A DNA stretch of 64,000 nucleotides from Bacillus sp. FJAT-25509 (GCF_001420605.1 NZ_LJIZ01000016.1:124001-188000), one strand, 5' to 3'. Shown: positions 43,704 to 52,855, numbered from the stretch's first letter. A program made the numbers and translations. Notes: generated by a model not told the origin, from the letters alone.

Positions 43704-43757
43704 ATAAAGAAACGTTTCGCCCAAAAACAAACATAAAAGAATCGTTTATTTTTGGCA

Positions 43758-43790
43758 CAAAAAAGCCATGGGTAATATAAACCCATGGCT
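43758..43790 (-). terminator. Attenuator hairpin T1 before the ABC exporter genes
   Basis: A perfect 10-bp stem AGCCATGGGT/ACCCATGGCT with a 7-nt loop and TTTTTTG on the minus strand, 24 bp past the leader-peptide stop. Between T1 and T2 a third hairpin (CCAAAAATAAAC with GTTTGTTTTTGG) is possible. Confidence 0.8.
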
Positions 43791-43814
43791 AGATCGTCAA
43801 TTGAAATCTAAGTT

Positions 43815-43904
43815 TCAACGTGGTCCGTCCTGCGTAGAGATAGGGTTCATAATCATTATGAAATTTTGTAATGCTTTTGAGTTTAATTTTCTTTCAATCA
43901 TCAT
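43815..43904 (-). CDS. Leader peptide of the ABC exporter operon (29 codons)
   Basis: ATG at 43904 with AAGGAGGTAG 9 nt upstream, the best ribosome binding site in the area. The product begins MMIERKLNSKALQNFIMIMN and ends ISTQDGPR. It lies between a strong promoter and two terminators, upstream of a drug-exporter-type ABC pair. Function by analogy with bmrB and other leader peptides: a ribosome stalled by an antibiotic (or by the peptide itself) would change RNA folding and let RNA polymerase pass T1 and T2. Confidence 0.75.
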   Translation of the reverse strand: MMIERKLNSKALQNFIMIMNPISTQDGPR

Positions 43905-43936
43905 GTTAACCTACCTCCTTCTTATTTGATATTCTT

Positions 43937-43966
43937 ATCATATACGAGTGTACAATAAAATGTCAA
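43937..43966 (-). promoter_or_regulatory. Sigma-A promoter of the leader-ABC exporter operon
   Basis: TTGACA (43961-43966), 18-bp spacer, TATGAT (43937-43942), immediately before the leader-peptide ribosome binding site and only 20 bp past the stop of the upstream glucosidase gene. Confidence 0.8.
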
Positions 43967-43986
43967 ACTATTTTTAATAAATTAAA

Positions 43987-45615
43987 TTATTTAACTTTAT
44001 AAACAATTGCTTCATACGGTCTTAAGTTGCTATTCACACCTGTTAAACTTGAATCTTTATAATTACTTAAAAGTATACTTACTTCATCATAGTGCTCACT
44101 ATGACTAAATTTTGATTCCTCATTTGTAAAGTTAGCTACAATTAATAATTTCTCATCATTATACTGTCTTATATAAGCAAATACTTTTTCATCCTTTTCA
44201 GCAAGCATTTCAAAATAACCATAAACAATAGCAGGATTTTCTTTTCGCAATTGGATTAACTGGCGATAATGATGAAAAATTGAATCTGGATCGTTTATCG
44301 ATTGTTCAACATTTATTTTAGTAAAATTTGGATTTACTGTTAACCAAGGGTTTCCTTTTGTAAAACCTCCATACTTTTCTGCATTCCATTGCATTGGAGT
44401 ACGTGCATTGTCTCTACCTTTTGTATAAATCGACTCCATTATGTCTTCATGCTTATATCCTTTTGAAATACGGTCATTATACATATTTTTCGTTTCAATA
44501 TCGTCATATTCATCAATGCTTTCAAATCGAATATTTGTCATCCCAATTTCTTCACCTTGATAAATATAAGGTGTACCTTGCATTAAATGAAGGATTGTAG
44601 CAAGCATTTTCGCACTTTCAATACGGTATTCCTGATCATTACCCCATCTAGAAACAATTCGTGGTAAATCATGATTGTTCCAGAACAAGCTATTCCAAGC
44701 CTTTCCATCGAGCTGAGTTTGCCACTTATTAAAAACTTCTTTTAGATCCAACAAATTTAATGGCTTTAAATCCCATTTTTCTTTACCTTCTTGTTGATCA
44801 AGACCGATATGCTCAAATTGAAAGATCATACTTAATTCATTTCGAGCAGGATCTGAATAAAGCTTTGCAATTTCTGGAGTTGCCCCCCAAGTTTCACCAA
44901 CAGTTAGTACATCATGATTACCAAAAGTCATTTTATTCATCTCTTGTAAGTATTCATGTAGCTTTGGACCATTTGCTGTAATCTCTTGATCAGGAATCTT
45001 TCCAATTAAATCAATTACATCCATTCGGAACCCACCAATTCCTTTATCAAGCCAAAAGTTCATCATATTATATACTTCTTCGTGGACTTTTGGATTCTCC
45101 CAGTTTAAATCTGGCTGCCTTTTACTAAATAAATGCAAGAAGTATTGTCCAGTTTGTTTATCATATTCCCAAGCACTGCCACTGAATACAGAAGGAATGT
45201 CATTTGGTTCACTTCCATTTACAGGATTTCTCCAAACATAATAGTCTCTAAATGGGTTATCTTTGCTCTTTCGAGATTCTATAAACCACGGATGCTCATC
45301 AGATGTATGGTTCACAACTAAATCCATTACAATTTTAATCCCTCGATTATTCGCTTCAGAAATTAATTTATCCATATCATTCATCGTACCAAACTCTTCC
45401 ATGATGTCACAATAATCACTAATATCGTAACCATTATCATCATTAGGAGATTTATATACAGGACTTAACCAAATAACATCTATTCCTAAAAGCTTTAAAT
45501 AATCAAGCTTTTCGATTATGCCTTTTAAATCACCGATTCCATCAGCGTTACTATCCATAAAACTTCTAGGATATATTTGATAAACTACACTATTATGCCA
45601 CCATTTTTTCTCCAT
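43987..45615 (-). CDS. Oligo-1,6-glucosidase / alpha-glucosidase, GH13
   Basis: 542 aa (beta/alpha)8 enzyme that hydrolyses terminal alpha-1,6- or alpha-1,4-glucosidic bonds of isomaltose or maltose oligomers in the cytoplasm. GH13 regions: VVNHTSDEHPWF, GGFRMDVIDLIGKI (nucleophile Asp), LTVGETWGA (acid/base Glu) and FWNNHDLPRIVSRWG (third Asp). It best fits subfamily 31 (MalL-like); trehalose-6-phosphate hydrolase is the main alternative. No transporter or sugar-specific regulator is next to it. A cre site lies 180 bp upstream. Confidence 0.88.
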   Translation of the reverse strand: MEKKWWHNSVVYQIYPRSFMDSNADGIGDLKGIIEKLDYLKLLGIDVIWLSPVYKSPNDDNGYDISDYCDIMEEFGTMNDMDKLISEANNRGIKIVMDLVVNHTSDEHPWFIESRKSKDNPFRDYYVWRNPVNGSEPNDIPSVFSGSAWEYDKQTGQYFLHLFSKRQPDLNWENPKVHEEVYNMMNFWLDKGIGGFRMDVIDLIGKIPDQEITANGPKLHEYLQEMNKMTFGNHDVLTVGETWGATPEIAKLYSDPARNELSMIFQFEHIGLDQQEGKEKWDLKPLNLLDLKEVFNKWQTQLDGKAWNSLFWNNHDLPRIVSRWGNDQEYRIESAKMLATILHLMQGTPYIYQGEEIGMTNIRFESIDEYDDIETKNMYNDRISKGYKHEDIMESIYTKGRDNARTPMQWNAEKYGGFTKGNPWLTVNPNFTKINVEQSINDPDSIFHHYRQLIQLRKENPAIVYGYFEMLAEKDEKVFAYIRQYNDEKLLIVANFTNEESKFSHSEHYDEVSILLSNYKDSSLTGVNSNLRPYEAIVYKVK

Positions 45616-45794
45616 TTGAATTGCCTCCTAGATTATGTATAAACCTTAAAAACTAAAAAATTTAATTGTGATTTCTTCTAAATAAAATAATATGGTATGT
45701 GAAATTTCAAACCATCCAAAGCCTTTTGTTAAAATCGTGCAATCGTGTGCATGTTTTAGCAGTAAAAGTGTCCTTGTTTTTTCTTCATATACCC

Positions 45795-45810
45795 TGTTTA
45801 ACCGCTTACA
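45795..45810. promoter_or_regulatory. Catabolite-responsive element (cre) for CcpA
   Basis: TGTTTAACCGCTTACA; on the minus strand TGTAAGCGGTTAAACA, matching the cre palindrome WTGNAANCGNWNNCA apart from one base of spacing. It lies 180 bp upstream of the glucosidase start, where it would repress during growth on glucose. The rest of the 406-bp spacer to 46021 holds no gene. Confidence 0.6.
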
Positions 45811-46021
45811 TTTTCTATTTTAACAAGATTGTTCATTAATGCAAACATTTACATTTTTCTATATTAATAATGTTTAAAAGTTAATCTAGCTTTAATTCAA
45901 TATCAGACTTTGACTTAATTAAAATAAAACTATTTTTTTCCTATTTTTATTAGATAGGACAAGCAATCTCTTCATAATATATAAGGCTATGTATTTTCTA
46001 AATATTGTTGGGGGGAGAAAG

Positions 46022-46918
46022 TTGTTAAAGCGCTGTTTTATTTTTTCCATAGTACTTCTATTATTTTTGAGCACTTCTTTTATTCAGTCTATCGCCGCAG
46101 AAACAAAACCTGTTTCACAATTTATCATTATTAATAAGTCGATTAATAGATTAGCTTTTTATGAGAATGGTAAATTGGTAAAAATTTTTAAAGTTGCAAC
46201 CGGTAAGAGCCAGGATTTAACTCCTGAAGGCAAGTTTAAAATCGTCGTTAAAATTGTTAATCGACCTTATTATAAAGAGAATATTCCTGGTGGTGATCCG
46301 AGGAATCCACTTGGTAATAGGTGGCTCGGTTTAAATGCTAGAGGGACATGGGGTACAACCTATGCAATCCACGGTAATAATAATCCAAGTTCTATTGGAA
46401 CTTATGCTAGTCATGGTTGTGTACGAATGTATGATGAAGAAGTAGAATGGTTATTTGATCGTGTACAGAAAAATACGACTGTTTTAATCACTTCATCAAA
46501 CATGTCATTTCAAGACATCGCAGTTTCAAATCATTTATTTGATGATGATTCAGGAACGGTTGTTGTAACAAAACCAACGGATATTCCTACTAGTTTACAA
46601 CTTGGAAGTGTAGGATCAGAGGTTGAATGGCTGCAGGATACATTAACAAAATTAGGCTACTCTACAAATGGGGTCGATGGCTACTTTGCTGAAGGCACAG
46701 ATCAGGCAGTAAGAGCATTTCAACAAGATAATGGATTAACTAGTGATGGAGTTGTTGGTGCTGGTACAAAAAAATTATTATTAGACAAACTCCAAGAAAA
46801 TAAACGTGAGTCAGTCTCGGCTTATTTTTATACATTTACATTAAAGAAAAATGTAAAAACGAATGGTGAAGACCGATTTGATAGTCAATTAAATGGGGTT
46901 CAAAAATTAAATTATTAA
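46022..46918 (+). CDS. L,D-transpeptidase (YkuD) with C-terminal peptidoglycan-binding domain
   Basis: 298 aa from the TTG at 46022, which follows GGGGGGAGAAAG; the longer frame to 45989 has no ribosome binding site. Signal peptide (MLKRCFIFSIVLLLFLSTSF, cleavage near AAA). YkuD domain with the active-site motif AIHGNNNPSSIGTYASHGCV (His and Cys). Then a PG_binding_1 domain from about residue 190 (LQLGSVGSEVEWLQDTLTKL, GYFAEGTDQAVRAFQQDNGL) and a short basic tail. It forms 3-3 cross-links or anchors proteins in the wall. Confidence 0.88.
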   Translation: MLKRCFIFSIVLLLFLSTSFIQSIAAETKPVSQFIIINKSINRLAFYENGKLVKIFKVATGKSQDLTPEGKFKIVVKIVNRPYYKENIPGGDPRNPLGNRWLGLNARGTWGTTYAIHGNNNPSSIGTYASHGCVRMYDEEVEWLFDRVQKNTTVLITSSNMSFQDIAVSNHLFDDDSGTVVVTKPTDIPTSLQLGSVGSEVEWLQDTLTKLGYSTNGVDGYFAEGTDQAVRAFQQDNGLTSDGVVGAGTKKLLLDKLQENKRESVSAYFYTFTLKKNVKTNGEDRFDSQLNGVQKLNY

Positions 46919-46925
46919 ACGATTA

Positions 46926-46972
46926 GAGGGTGTCCAGAAGTCTAACTTTTTAATGGAACCCTTGTTTTTTTA
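46926..46972 (+). terminator. Terminator of the L,D-transpeptidase gene
   Basis: AGGGTGTCC/GGAACCCT arms with one bulged base, followed by TTGTTTTTTTA. Confidence 0.55.
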
Positions 46973-47002
46973 TAATGGAAATATGATATGAAATAAATCT
47001 TA

Positions 47003-47146
47003 GCTACAAATAAGGAGTTCATTTATCCAAATAAGGATGAAATATCGCAAATAAATATAAAAATCACCTATACCAGTTAAGGTATTATGACCTAATACTT
47101 GTACAATAGCAGATCCTTTCTAATGGAAAACTAGCAAATATGCTCG
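47003..47146 (+). repeat. Dispersed intergenic repeat, copy C
   Basis: Three boxes (ACAAATAAGG, CCAAATAAGG, GCAAATAAAT), then ACCTATACCAGTTAAGGTAT, TATGACCTAATA, GCAGATCCTTTCTAATGGAA and GCAAATATGCTC. Same order and orientation as copies A (11368) and B (39667). Confidence 0.8.
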
Positions 47147-47231
47147 CTCTTAGAATAAAAATTTACTATTTTTATATGATAAAGAGCCATTTTATCAACT
47201 TAAAAATAAAATCACCTTTGAAATACAACGT

Positions 47232-47266
47232 ACAAAAAGGGGTGTCCCATGAGACAGCCCCTTTTA
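47232..47266. terminator. Terminator of the M42 peptidase gene
   Basis: AAAAGGGG and CCCCTTTT outer arms with TGTCTC/GGGACA inner pairs and one bulge; works on both strands. Confidence 0.7.
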
Positions 47267-47270
47267 CTTT

Positions 47271-48308
47271 TTACTTAGTTAAATATAAGTACAATAATTT
47301 CATCGTATTTTCCATTGCATTATAATGCGTTCTTTCCATACCATGAGATGCATGTACCCCTGGTCCAATTAGCGCTCCACGAATATCTTGTCCCCCGCGT
47401 AAAGCAGCAACTGTATCAGAACCGTACATCGGATAGATATCTACTGCATAGCTAAGCTCATTTTCTTTTGCTAAGTTGACTAAATCAGTTGTCATATTGT
47501 AATCATATGGTCCACCAGAGTCTTTTGCACATATTGAGACATCATATTCAGTACAGCTTAAATCATCTCCAATACAACCCATGTCTACTGAAATTAATTC
47601 AGTAATATCAGATGGGATATAAGAAGAGCCATGTCCAACTTCTTCATACGTTGAAATAAATAATTTTGTTGTATATGTAGGTACAATTTTTTCCCTTTTA
47701 AATAATTCAAGTAAACCAATTAAACATGCCACACTTGCTTTATCATCAATAAATCTTGATTTTATAAATCCGCTTTCAGTAATTGTCGTTTTCGGGTCGA
47801 AGAATATAAAGTCTCCTGGGCTAATTCCAAGATTTAATACATCTTCTTTTGACTTAACGCATTCATCAATTCGAACTTCCATGTTTTCTGGGTCGCGTTT
47901 TTTTGTTTTACTGTCTTCGAAAACATGAATTGATGGACTTGTAGATAAAAATGTTCCTGTATAAATTTTTCCTTCACGCGTTCTAATTTGGCAATATTCA
48001 CTATCAAGTGTTGGTACGATTGGTCCACCAATAATTGTAAATTTTAAAGTACCTTTGCTAGTAATTGATCGGACCATTGCCCCTAATGTATCAACATGTG
48101 CTGATAATCCGATGACTTGCTCATTGCTTTTACCAGGAATTGTGATCACGCCACAACCTTTATTAGTTGTTTCAAATTCATACCCTAAACTATTTGTCCA
48201 AGACTGAATTAATTCCATAATTTCAAAGCAAAAACCACTTGGGCTATTAAACTCTAGTAATTGTTTAGCGGTTTGTAGCACATATTCTTTGTCAATTTTA
48301 ATATTCAT
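47271..48308 (-). CDS. M42-family metallopeptidase (glutamyl aminopeptidase/FrvX type)
   Basis: 345 aa. Two-metal aminopeptidase forming large tetrahedral particles in the cytoplasm. Ligands and catalytic residues are visible in SAHVDTLGAM, KSRFIDDKASVAC, STYEEVGHGSSY (catalytic Glu-Glu), SVDMGC and VHASHGMERTHYNAMENT (last His). Length normal. CCCCTT-containing upstream region gives AGGGGAAAATCT as ribosome binding site. Cleaves N-terminal residues (often Glu/Asp or hydrophobic) from peptides. Confidence 0.9.
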   Translation of the reverse strand: MNIKIDKEYVLQTAKQLLEFNSPSGFCFEIMELIQSWTNSLGYEFETTNKGCGVITIPGKSNEQVIGLSAHVDTLGAMVRSITSKGTLKFTIIGGPIVPTLDSEYCQIRTREGKIYTGTFLSTSPSIHVFEDSKTKKRDPENMEVRIDECVKSKEDVLNLGISPGDFIFFDPKTTITESGFIKSRFIDDKASVACLIGLLELFKREKIVPTYTTKLFISTYEEVGHGSSYIPSDITELISVDMGCIGDDLSCTEYDVSICAKDSGGPYDYNMTTDLVNLAKENELSYAVDIYPMYGSDTVAALRGGQDIRGALIGPGVHASHGMERTHYNAMENTMKLLYLYLTK

Positions 48309-48479
48309 AGATTTTCCCCTTCAATTTTGAAATTTTCATGCAATTCTCAACGTATTTATCATACAGTTATTTGTGTTTGTTATCAATAATACATAATCCT
48401 GCTTTAACATGTTTGGCGTATTGCACTTTGATTATTCTCATATAGATGATGTATATCGTATTTTAAATGAGGTGAAAAT

Positions 48480-49037
48480 GTGTATTTTTTCAAACCGATT
48501 ACTGAAGAGGTCCGATTGTTTCAACTAAAATTCACTAAACAAAATAAAACCAAGAAATTTATATTAGCCTCTATTTTTGCTTGTATTGCTGCACTTTTTC
48601 AAGCTGCAGGTGGCCTATTACCAGGTATTGGATTATTTTTAAGTCCAATCGCCACTGCACCTATTCTATTATGTTCCATGTTTTCCATTACAGATGGAAT
48701 TAAGGCCTATTTTCTAACTATCATGTTGTTATTCATCTTACAGCCAACTGAACTTATTGTCTTTCCTTTTACAACAGGATTATTGGGATTTGGTATAGGC
48801 TTGGCTTTTCACTTTTTTAAAAAGAGATTATCAATCATTGCAACTGGAGCGACACTTTTAATGTTAGGTATTATGAGTCTATTATTTCTTTTCCACTTTC
48901 CGGTCTTAGGTCCGGGATTTTCTGATTCTTTTTCAATCTATACCGTTCTAATTATTTTTTTATTTTCATTTCTTTATTGCTGGTTATGGGTTGAAATTAC
49001 TTTAATTATTTTTAAAAGATTGGCTCCGTTGAATTAA
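48480..49037 (+). CDS. Hypothetical membrane protein
   Basis: 185 aa from a GTG behind GAGGTGAAAAT. Five or more membrane segments, with the GGLLPGIGLFLSPIATAPILL stretch giving it the look of an ECF-type S component or similar small integral protein, but no binding motif identifies a vitamin. It is monocistronic, divergent from the M42 peptidase gene; a terminator follows at 49122-49151. Confidence 0.65.
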   Translation: MYFFKPITEEVRLFQLKFTKQNKTKKFILASIFACIAALFQAAGGLLPGIGLFLSPIATAPILLCSMFSITDGIKAYFLTIMLLFILQPTELIVFPFTTGLLGFGIGLAFHFFKKRLSIIATGATLLMLGIMSLLFLFHFPVLGPGFSDSFSIYTVLIIFLFSFLYCWLWVEITLIIFKRLAPLN

Positions 49038-49121
49038 CAACTATCTAATTAGACAAATTGGCAAGTTGTTAAACTAAACTGGCATTTGGTTCAAACTAAT
49101 TACATAAGAAAACGTTAAAAA

Positions 49122-49151
49122 TCCCTTCAGCTAAAATTGAAGGGATTCATT
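49122..49151. terminator. Terminator of the membrane protein gene
   Basis: AATCCCTTCA/TGAAGGGATT with an 8-nt loop, followed by CATTTTATTTTT. Confidence 0.75.
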
Positions 49152-49226
49152 TTATTTTTGATTCGGCTTAAGCTGCTGCCTGTAGGTCAAACACCACAAA
49201 TCGCTCTACCCTTATTTTTTATCTTT

Positions 49227-49694
49227 CTAATCTATGTACTCGATATCATTATTTTGACACCATGCGATCGCTAAGTCTTTATAGCGTCTGTCGCGATAGC
49301 TATACCAATCCATTTCAATATTAAATTCTATAACTGTATCTTTAAATTTTCTAAATGCGCCTTTACCTTCGATTGCTATAAGTAATATTTTTTGTACTTT
49401 CACATCTTTAACAGTTAAACAAAAGTCTTTAACCATTTTATATTCATCAATTTCATATTTTGAAGGCAATTCCTTATAGTCCTCATAATTTTCCACAATT
49501 TCATTTGCGATTTCTAAATTTTCTATCTGCCAATCTTGTAAATCATCCATAGTTTTTTCATCTTCGGCATCTATAAGATCGTCTTCAGAAACCGAAAAAA
49601 CTTCACCTGTTCTTATCTTAACAAATGAACGATAACCTTCAAAATGCATTTCCATTTCTTCAATGATATCTTTTATCTTTACTTTATTTGTCAT
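49227..49694 (-). CDS. UPF0158 family protein
   Basis: 155 aa acidic cytoplasmic protein. UPF0158 features: MEMHFEGYRSFVKIRTGEVF, YKELPSKYEIDEYKMVKDFC, GKGAFRKFKDTVIEF, and WYSYRDRRYKDLAIAWCQNN. Function unknown in all members. GAGAGGGGATTCTAC before the ATG. Stands alone. Confidence 0.8.
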   Translation of the reverse strand: MTNKVKIKDIIEEMEMHFEGYRSFVKIRTGEVFSVSEDDLIDAEDEKTMDDLQDWQIENLEIANEIVENYEDYKELPSKYEIDEYKMVKDFCLTVKDVKVQKILLIAIEGKGAFRKFKDTVIEFNIEMDWYSYRDRRYKDLAIAWCQNNDIEYID

Positions 49695-49808
49695 GTAGAA
49701 TCCCCTCTCTATTTTAGATTAGACAAATTAGTTGTATTACCCAAATAATTATACTTGTTAGTTCTATATATGAATGCCCTTTCCTTCTAAAAAACACTCT
49801 AAAATAAA

Positions 49809-49837
49809 AAATTGGAGCTTTAAAAAGCTCCATTCAG
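49809..49837 (-). terminator. Terminator of the RDD gene
   Basis: AATTGGAGCTTT/AAAGCTCCATT hairpin with TTTTTTAT on the minus strand. Well beyond the stop (50 bp). Confidence 0.65.
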
Positions 49838-49888
49838 ATTATCATAGGTTGATCAGTTTATTCAATTGTACATATTTTAAATATGTTG

Positions 49889-50290
49889 TTATTTATACAC
49901 TACATAAGTATTAGCTAATTTATCATGTAATGCTGTTTTCCTATTTGAAAAAGCAATCATTATATAGCCAATTAATAAAATGAAAGCGGATACAACTTGA
50001 GCTAACCAACGACTAATTGCATCAAATACGGATAACTTACTACCATCTTTATTGATTACTTTAATGCCAACTGTGACCTTTCCGATCGTACCTTGCAATT
50101 TTGTAGCTGGCAAAAGCATCAAGTAAATAATACCGATGAGATCAATGAGTAGGTTGTATGTAATATTTGTGTTAGTAAAGAAATTAAGAAGCAACGGACT
50201 TAAAATGAAACCTAATAAAATAATGATACAATAATCAATTATATATGCGCATAATCTAATCCAAAATCCTGCATATTTAAATTCCAACAT
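49889..50290 (-). CDS. RDD family membrane protein
   Basis: 133 aa. The RDD signature is FWIRLCAYIIDYCIIILLG near the start (Arg in helix 1, Asp in DY) and a second part with TIGKVTVGIKVINKDGSKLS. Three membrane helices. The family is loosely linked to transport or stress; no specific role. GGGGGAGTCA ribosome binding site before the ATG. Confidence 0.85.
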   Translation of the reverse strand: MLEFKYAGFWIRLCAYIIDYCIIILLGFILSPLLLNFFTNTNITYNLLIDLIGIIYLMLLPATKLQGTIGKVTVGIKVINKDGSKLSVFDAISRWLAQVVSAFILLIGYIMIAFSNRKTALHDKLANTYVVYK

Positions 50291-50448
50291 TGACTCCCCC
50301 TAAAACGTAACAAGTTTACTATGAAATCTGTTTTTACTATTAAAATAATTATATCTGTCTATACATATTCTGTAACTTGGGGTAATTTGCCTTTTTTTCA
50401 ATCAAATTTTAACATTACTATGCAACTTAACTGACTGTTTGTTGTAGT

Positions 50449-50500
50449 AAAAAAATGGAAACAGCACCTTTTAGTTAGGTAGTGCTGTTCCCATTTTTTC
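50449..50500. terminator. Orphan bidirectional terminator-like hairpin
   Basis: AAAAAATGG and AACAGCAC arms with their complements, one mismatch, in a gap between two divergently transcribed genes where no transcript should end. It may close a short unannotated RNA from either side. The rest of 50291-50611 holds nothing clear. Confidence 0.5.
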
Positions 50501-50611
50501 TTTCATTTATAAATTAAGAGCAATGTTACGACAGTTCATAACTAAAAAACCTTTGAATATATTGTTGTTATGTCGTTTAAATTTATTTTGATTAGGAGTG
50601 ATTAAGTAATT

Positions 50612-51808
50612 ATGAAGCAAAATATGCGTGTCCTTATTTCGGGTGCAAGCATTGCAGGGCCAGCACTTGCTTACTGGCTTCATCGCTTTGGTTTCGAGGT
50701 GACTGTAGTCGAAAGAGCTCCAACGTTACGCAAAGGGGGATTTGCTGTCGATATCCGTGGCGCAGCAATTTCTGTTCTTGATCGAATGGGTATTCTTGAT
50801 CAAGTTCGTGCACTAGATACTCATTTGACTGGAGTTTACTTCGTGAATGACAAAGGTAAAATTAAAGGTAAAATTAGTGAAGCAAGTATGGGTAATCAGC
50901 ACGGGATGGATATCGAAACTATGCGTGAGAATCTTAGTAATATTTTGTTCGATCTGACCAAGGATAAAGTTACATATATTTGGGGCGATTCAATTTCATC
51001 TATTCATGAATCTATATCAGGGGTAGAAGTTCAATATACTTACGGGAAACCAGATACATTCGATCTAGTAATAGGGGCTGATGGTATCCATTCCAACGTG
51101 CGTACGTTAAAATTTGGTGACGAAGATCAATTTAAACGTACTCTCGGTTGTTATATCTCAATTTTTGAATTTGAGAATTATCTTAATCTCAACCACTCTC
51201 AAATTCTTTATACGGTTCCAGGGAAAACCGTTGGAATGTATAGCGCAAATGACAACAAGGAAGCAAAGGGCATGTTATTGTTCCAATCCGAGCCACTGAA
51301 TTACGACCGTTACAATACGGAAGAACAAAAAAATCTAATTAAAAATGCTTTCGAGGAACTAGAGGGTTGGGAAACACCAAACTTGCTTCAAAAATTGATT
51401 ACATCTACAGACTTTTATTTTGATGAAATTTGTCAGATTCACATGCCGACATGGTCAAATGGTCGGATTACTTTAGTAGGTGATGCTGCTTATTGTCCAT
51501 CCCCTCTTTCAGGTCAAGGTACTAGCCTGGCTCTTGTCGGCGCATATGTACTTGCAGGAGAACTAAAAGCTAATAATGGTGATTACAAAAAAGCCTTCAT
51601 TTCCTATGAAAAAGAGATGAGAAATTTTGTTGAAAAAAATCAAAAAATAGGGCTTTTATCTGCTGGAGGTATGATCGAAAAATCAAACTTCAAAATTTTA
51701 TTACGCAATGCCATGTTACGTATTCCCATCTTAATGAATGGAATGTTTAAAATGATTACGAGAATGATTGCAAAAGCTGCCAACGAAATAGAACTGAAAG
51801 ATTATTAA
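50612..51808 (+). CDS. FAD-dependent monooxygenase (TetX/PHBH-like)
   Basis: 398 aa class A flavoprotein monooxygenase. FAD-binding VLISGASIAGPALAYWLHRF at the N-terminus, VIGADGIHSNVRTLKFG (DG motif) in the middle, and LVGDAAYCPSPLSGQGTSLA (GD motif) near 300. Similar proteins hydroxylate aromatic compounds or inactivate drugs such as tetracyclines or rifamycins; no substrate is evident. AGGAG lies 13 nt before the ATG. Monocistronic, with a terminator at 51857-51892. Confidence 0.88.
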   Translation: MKQNMRVLISGASIAGPALAYWLHRFGFEVTVVERAPTLRKGGFAVDIRGAAISVLDRMGILDQVRALDTHLTGVYFVNDKGKIKGKISEASMGNQHGMDIETMRENLSNILFDLTKDKVTYIWGDSISSIHESISGVEVQYTYGKPDTFDLVIGADGIHSNVRTLKFGDEDQFKRTLGCYISIFEFENYLNLNHSQILYTVPGKTVGMYSANDNKEAKGMLLFQSEPLNYDRYNTEEQKNLIKNAFEELEGWETPNLLQKLITSTDFYFDEICQIHMPTWSNGRITLVGDAAYCPSPLSGQGTSLALVGAYVLAGELKANNGDYKKAFISYEKEMRNFVEKNQKIGLLSAGGMIEKSNFKILLRNAMLRIPILMNGMFKMITRMIAKAANEIELKDY

Positions 51809-51856
51809 ACTATTTTATTAATATAAATCATGAATTAATAAGTTCAATAAAAGAAA

Positions 51857-51892
51857 CAACGCTCAGATTATATTCTGAGCGTTGTTTCTTTT
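51857..51892 (+). terminator. Terminator of the monooxygenase gene
   Basis: AACAACGCTCAGA/TTCTGAGCGTTGTT with a short loop, then TCTTTTAATT. Confidence 0.8.
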
Positions 51893-51920
51893 AATTAATA
51901 TCAAAACTGCCCTTATTTAA

Positions 51921-52028
51921 TTAATCAAATTCTGCTTCTAATACATAATTTCCTATTTCTGCTGGGAATTGAAATACTCTTGAGTCATCTAAATCAAGTT
52001 CAGTTCGTTTACTAATTTTTAATACGTT
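51921..52028 (-). pseudogene. C-terminal remnant of an unknown protein
   Basis: Thirty-five open codons without a start, reading TNVLKISKRTELDLDDSRVF then QFPAEIGNYVLEAEFD and a stop. It looks like the natural end of a protein and begins just after the stop of the gene upstream. Probably a decayed neighbour. Confidence 0.35.
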
Positions 52029-52031
52029 TGT

Positions 52032-52652
52032 TTAATTAGAAAAATATTCTTCATTTTTCTTTTTTAAAATCCATTTCCCATCAACACTAACATATTTATA
52101 GTGCCTTGGAATTTTTTGTAAATCTGATGAATTTTTCGTTACAACTTCAATGTCATAATATCTTTTTCGAATTAGTGTAAAGTTCCCATTATCGGCGTCG
52201 TTATATCTACTAATCTTCTTAATTTTTTTTACTTTTCCTTTAACACCTGTTTCTTTTTCAAATAATTCAATAGACTTTTTTGACAACTGACTTGTCATTT
52301 CTTTTGTAAAGTAGCTTCGAGTTTCATATGATTTATATGTATTTTGAATGACTATGAACACTAAAATTAGTGCGATTATTGTTGTAATTAAGGCAGTTAC
52401 TGATACTACATAAGTTACTTTAAAATATTTCTGAAGCAAATAAAAATACCCATAATAAGGTAAAAATACAATTCCTATAGGTATTCCTACGTAGAAAATT
52501 GATAAAAATAAAGTTTGATAGAACAAATCAACAACCTTTAAAGGATCTGTAAGAAATATCAAGAGAACGCTTAATAAAAAAGGGATGCTATATAGAACAA
52601 AAAACCTCTTTGTAAGATAATTTGGAATCGAAAATCTAGATGATAATTGCAT
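52032..52652 (-). CDS. Hypothetical membrane protein
   Basis: 206 aa from the ATG at 52652, which has CGGAGGAATATTA directly upstream; the 22 extra codons of the longer frame precede this site. Three membrane segments (about 17-36, 45-70, 82-104), then a basic extracytoplasmic or cytoplasmic domain of about 95 residues ending with KKKNEEYFSN. No family recognised. Followed closely by the remnant at 51921-52028. Confidence 0.6.
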   Translation of the reverse strand: MQLSSRFSIPNYLTKRFFVLYSIPFLLSVLLIFLTDPLKVVDLFYQTLFLSIFYVGIPIGIVFLPYYGYFYLLQKYFKVTYVVSVTALITTIIALILVFIVIQNTYKSYETRSYFTKEMTSQLSKKSIELFEKETGVKGKVKKIKKISRYNDADNGNFTLIRKRYYDIEVVTKNSSDLQKIPRHYKYVSVDGKWILKKKNEEYFSN

Positions 52653-52855
52653 TAATATTCCTCCGAAAAAAAGCATATGTAATCTAAAAAACTGCTTAAT
52701 CTTTTGTTTGGGTCCCATTCTTTATCAATAAAAATATTATTGGCAGTTTTAATACTAGTTAGAATTTGTTCCATTAGTAGTTGTATAACTCAAAAAAGAA
52801 ATTTTGTATTAGTTGCTCTGCTAAATAGTATCCAAATGAAAAAAACTGCTTAATT

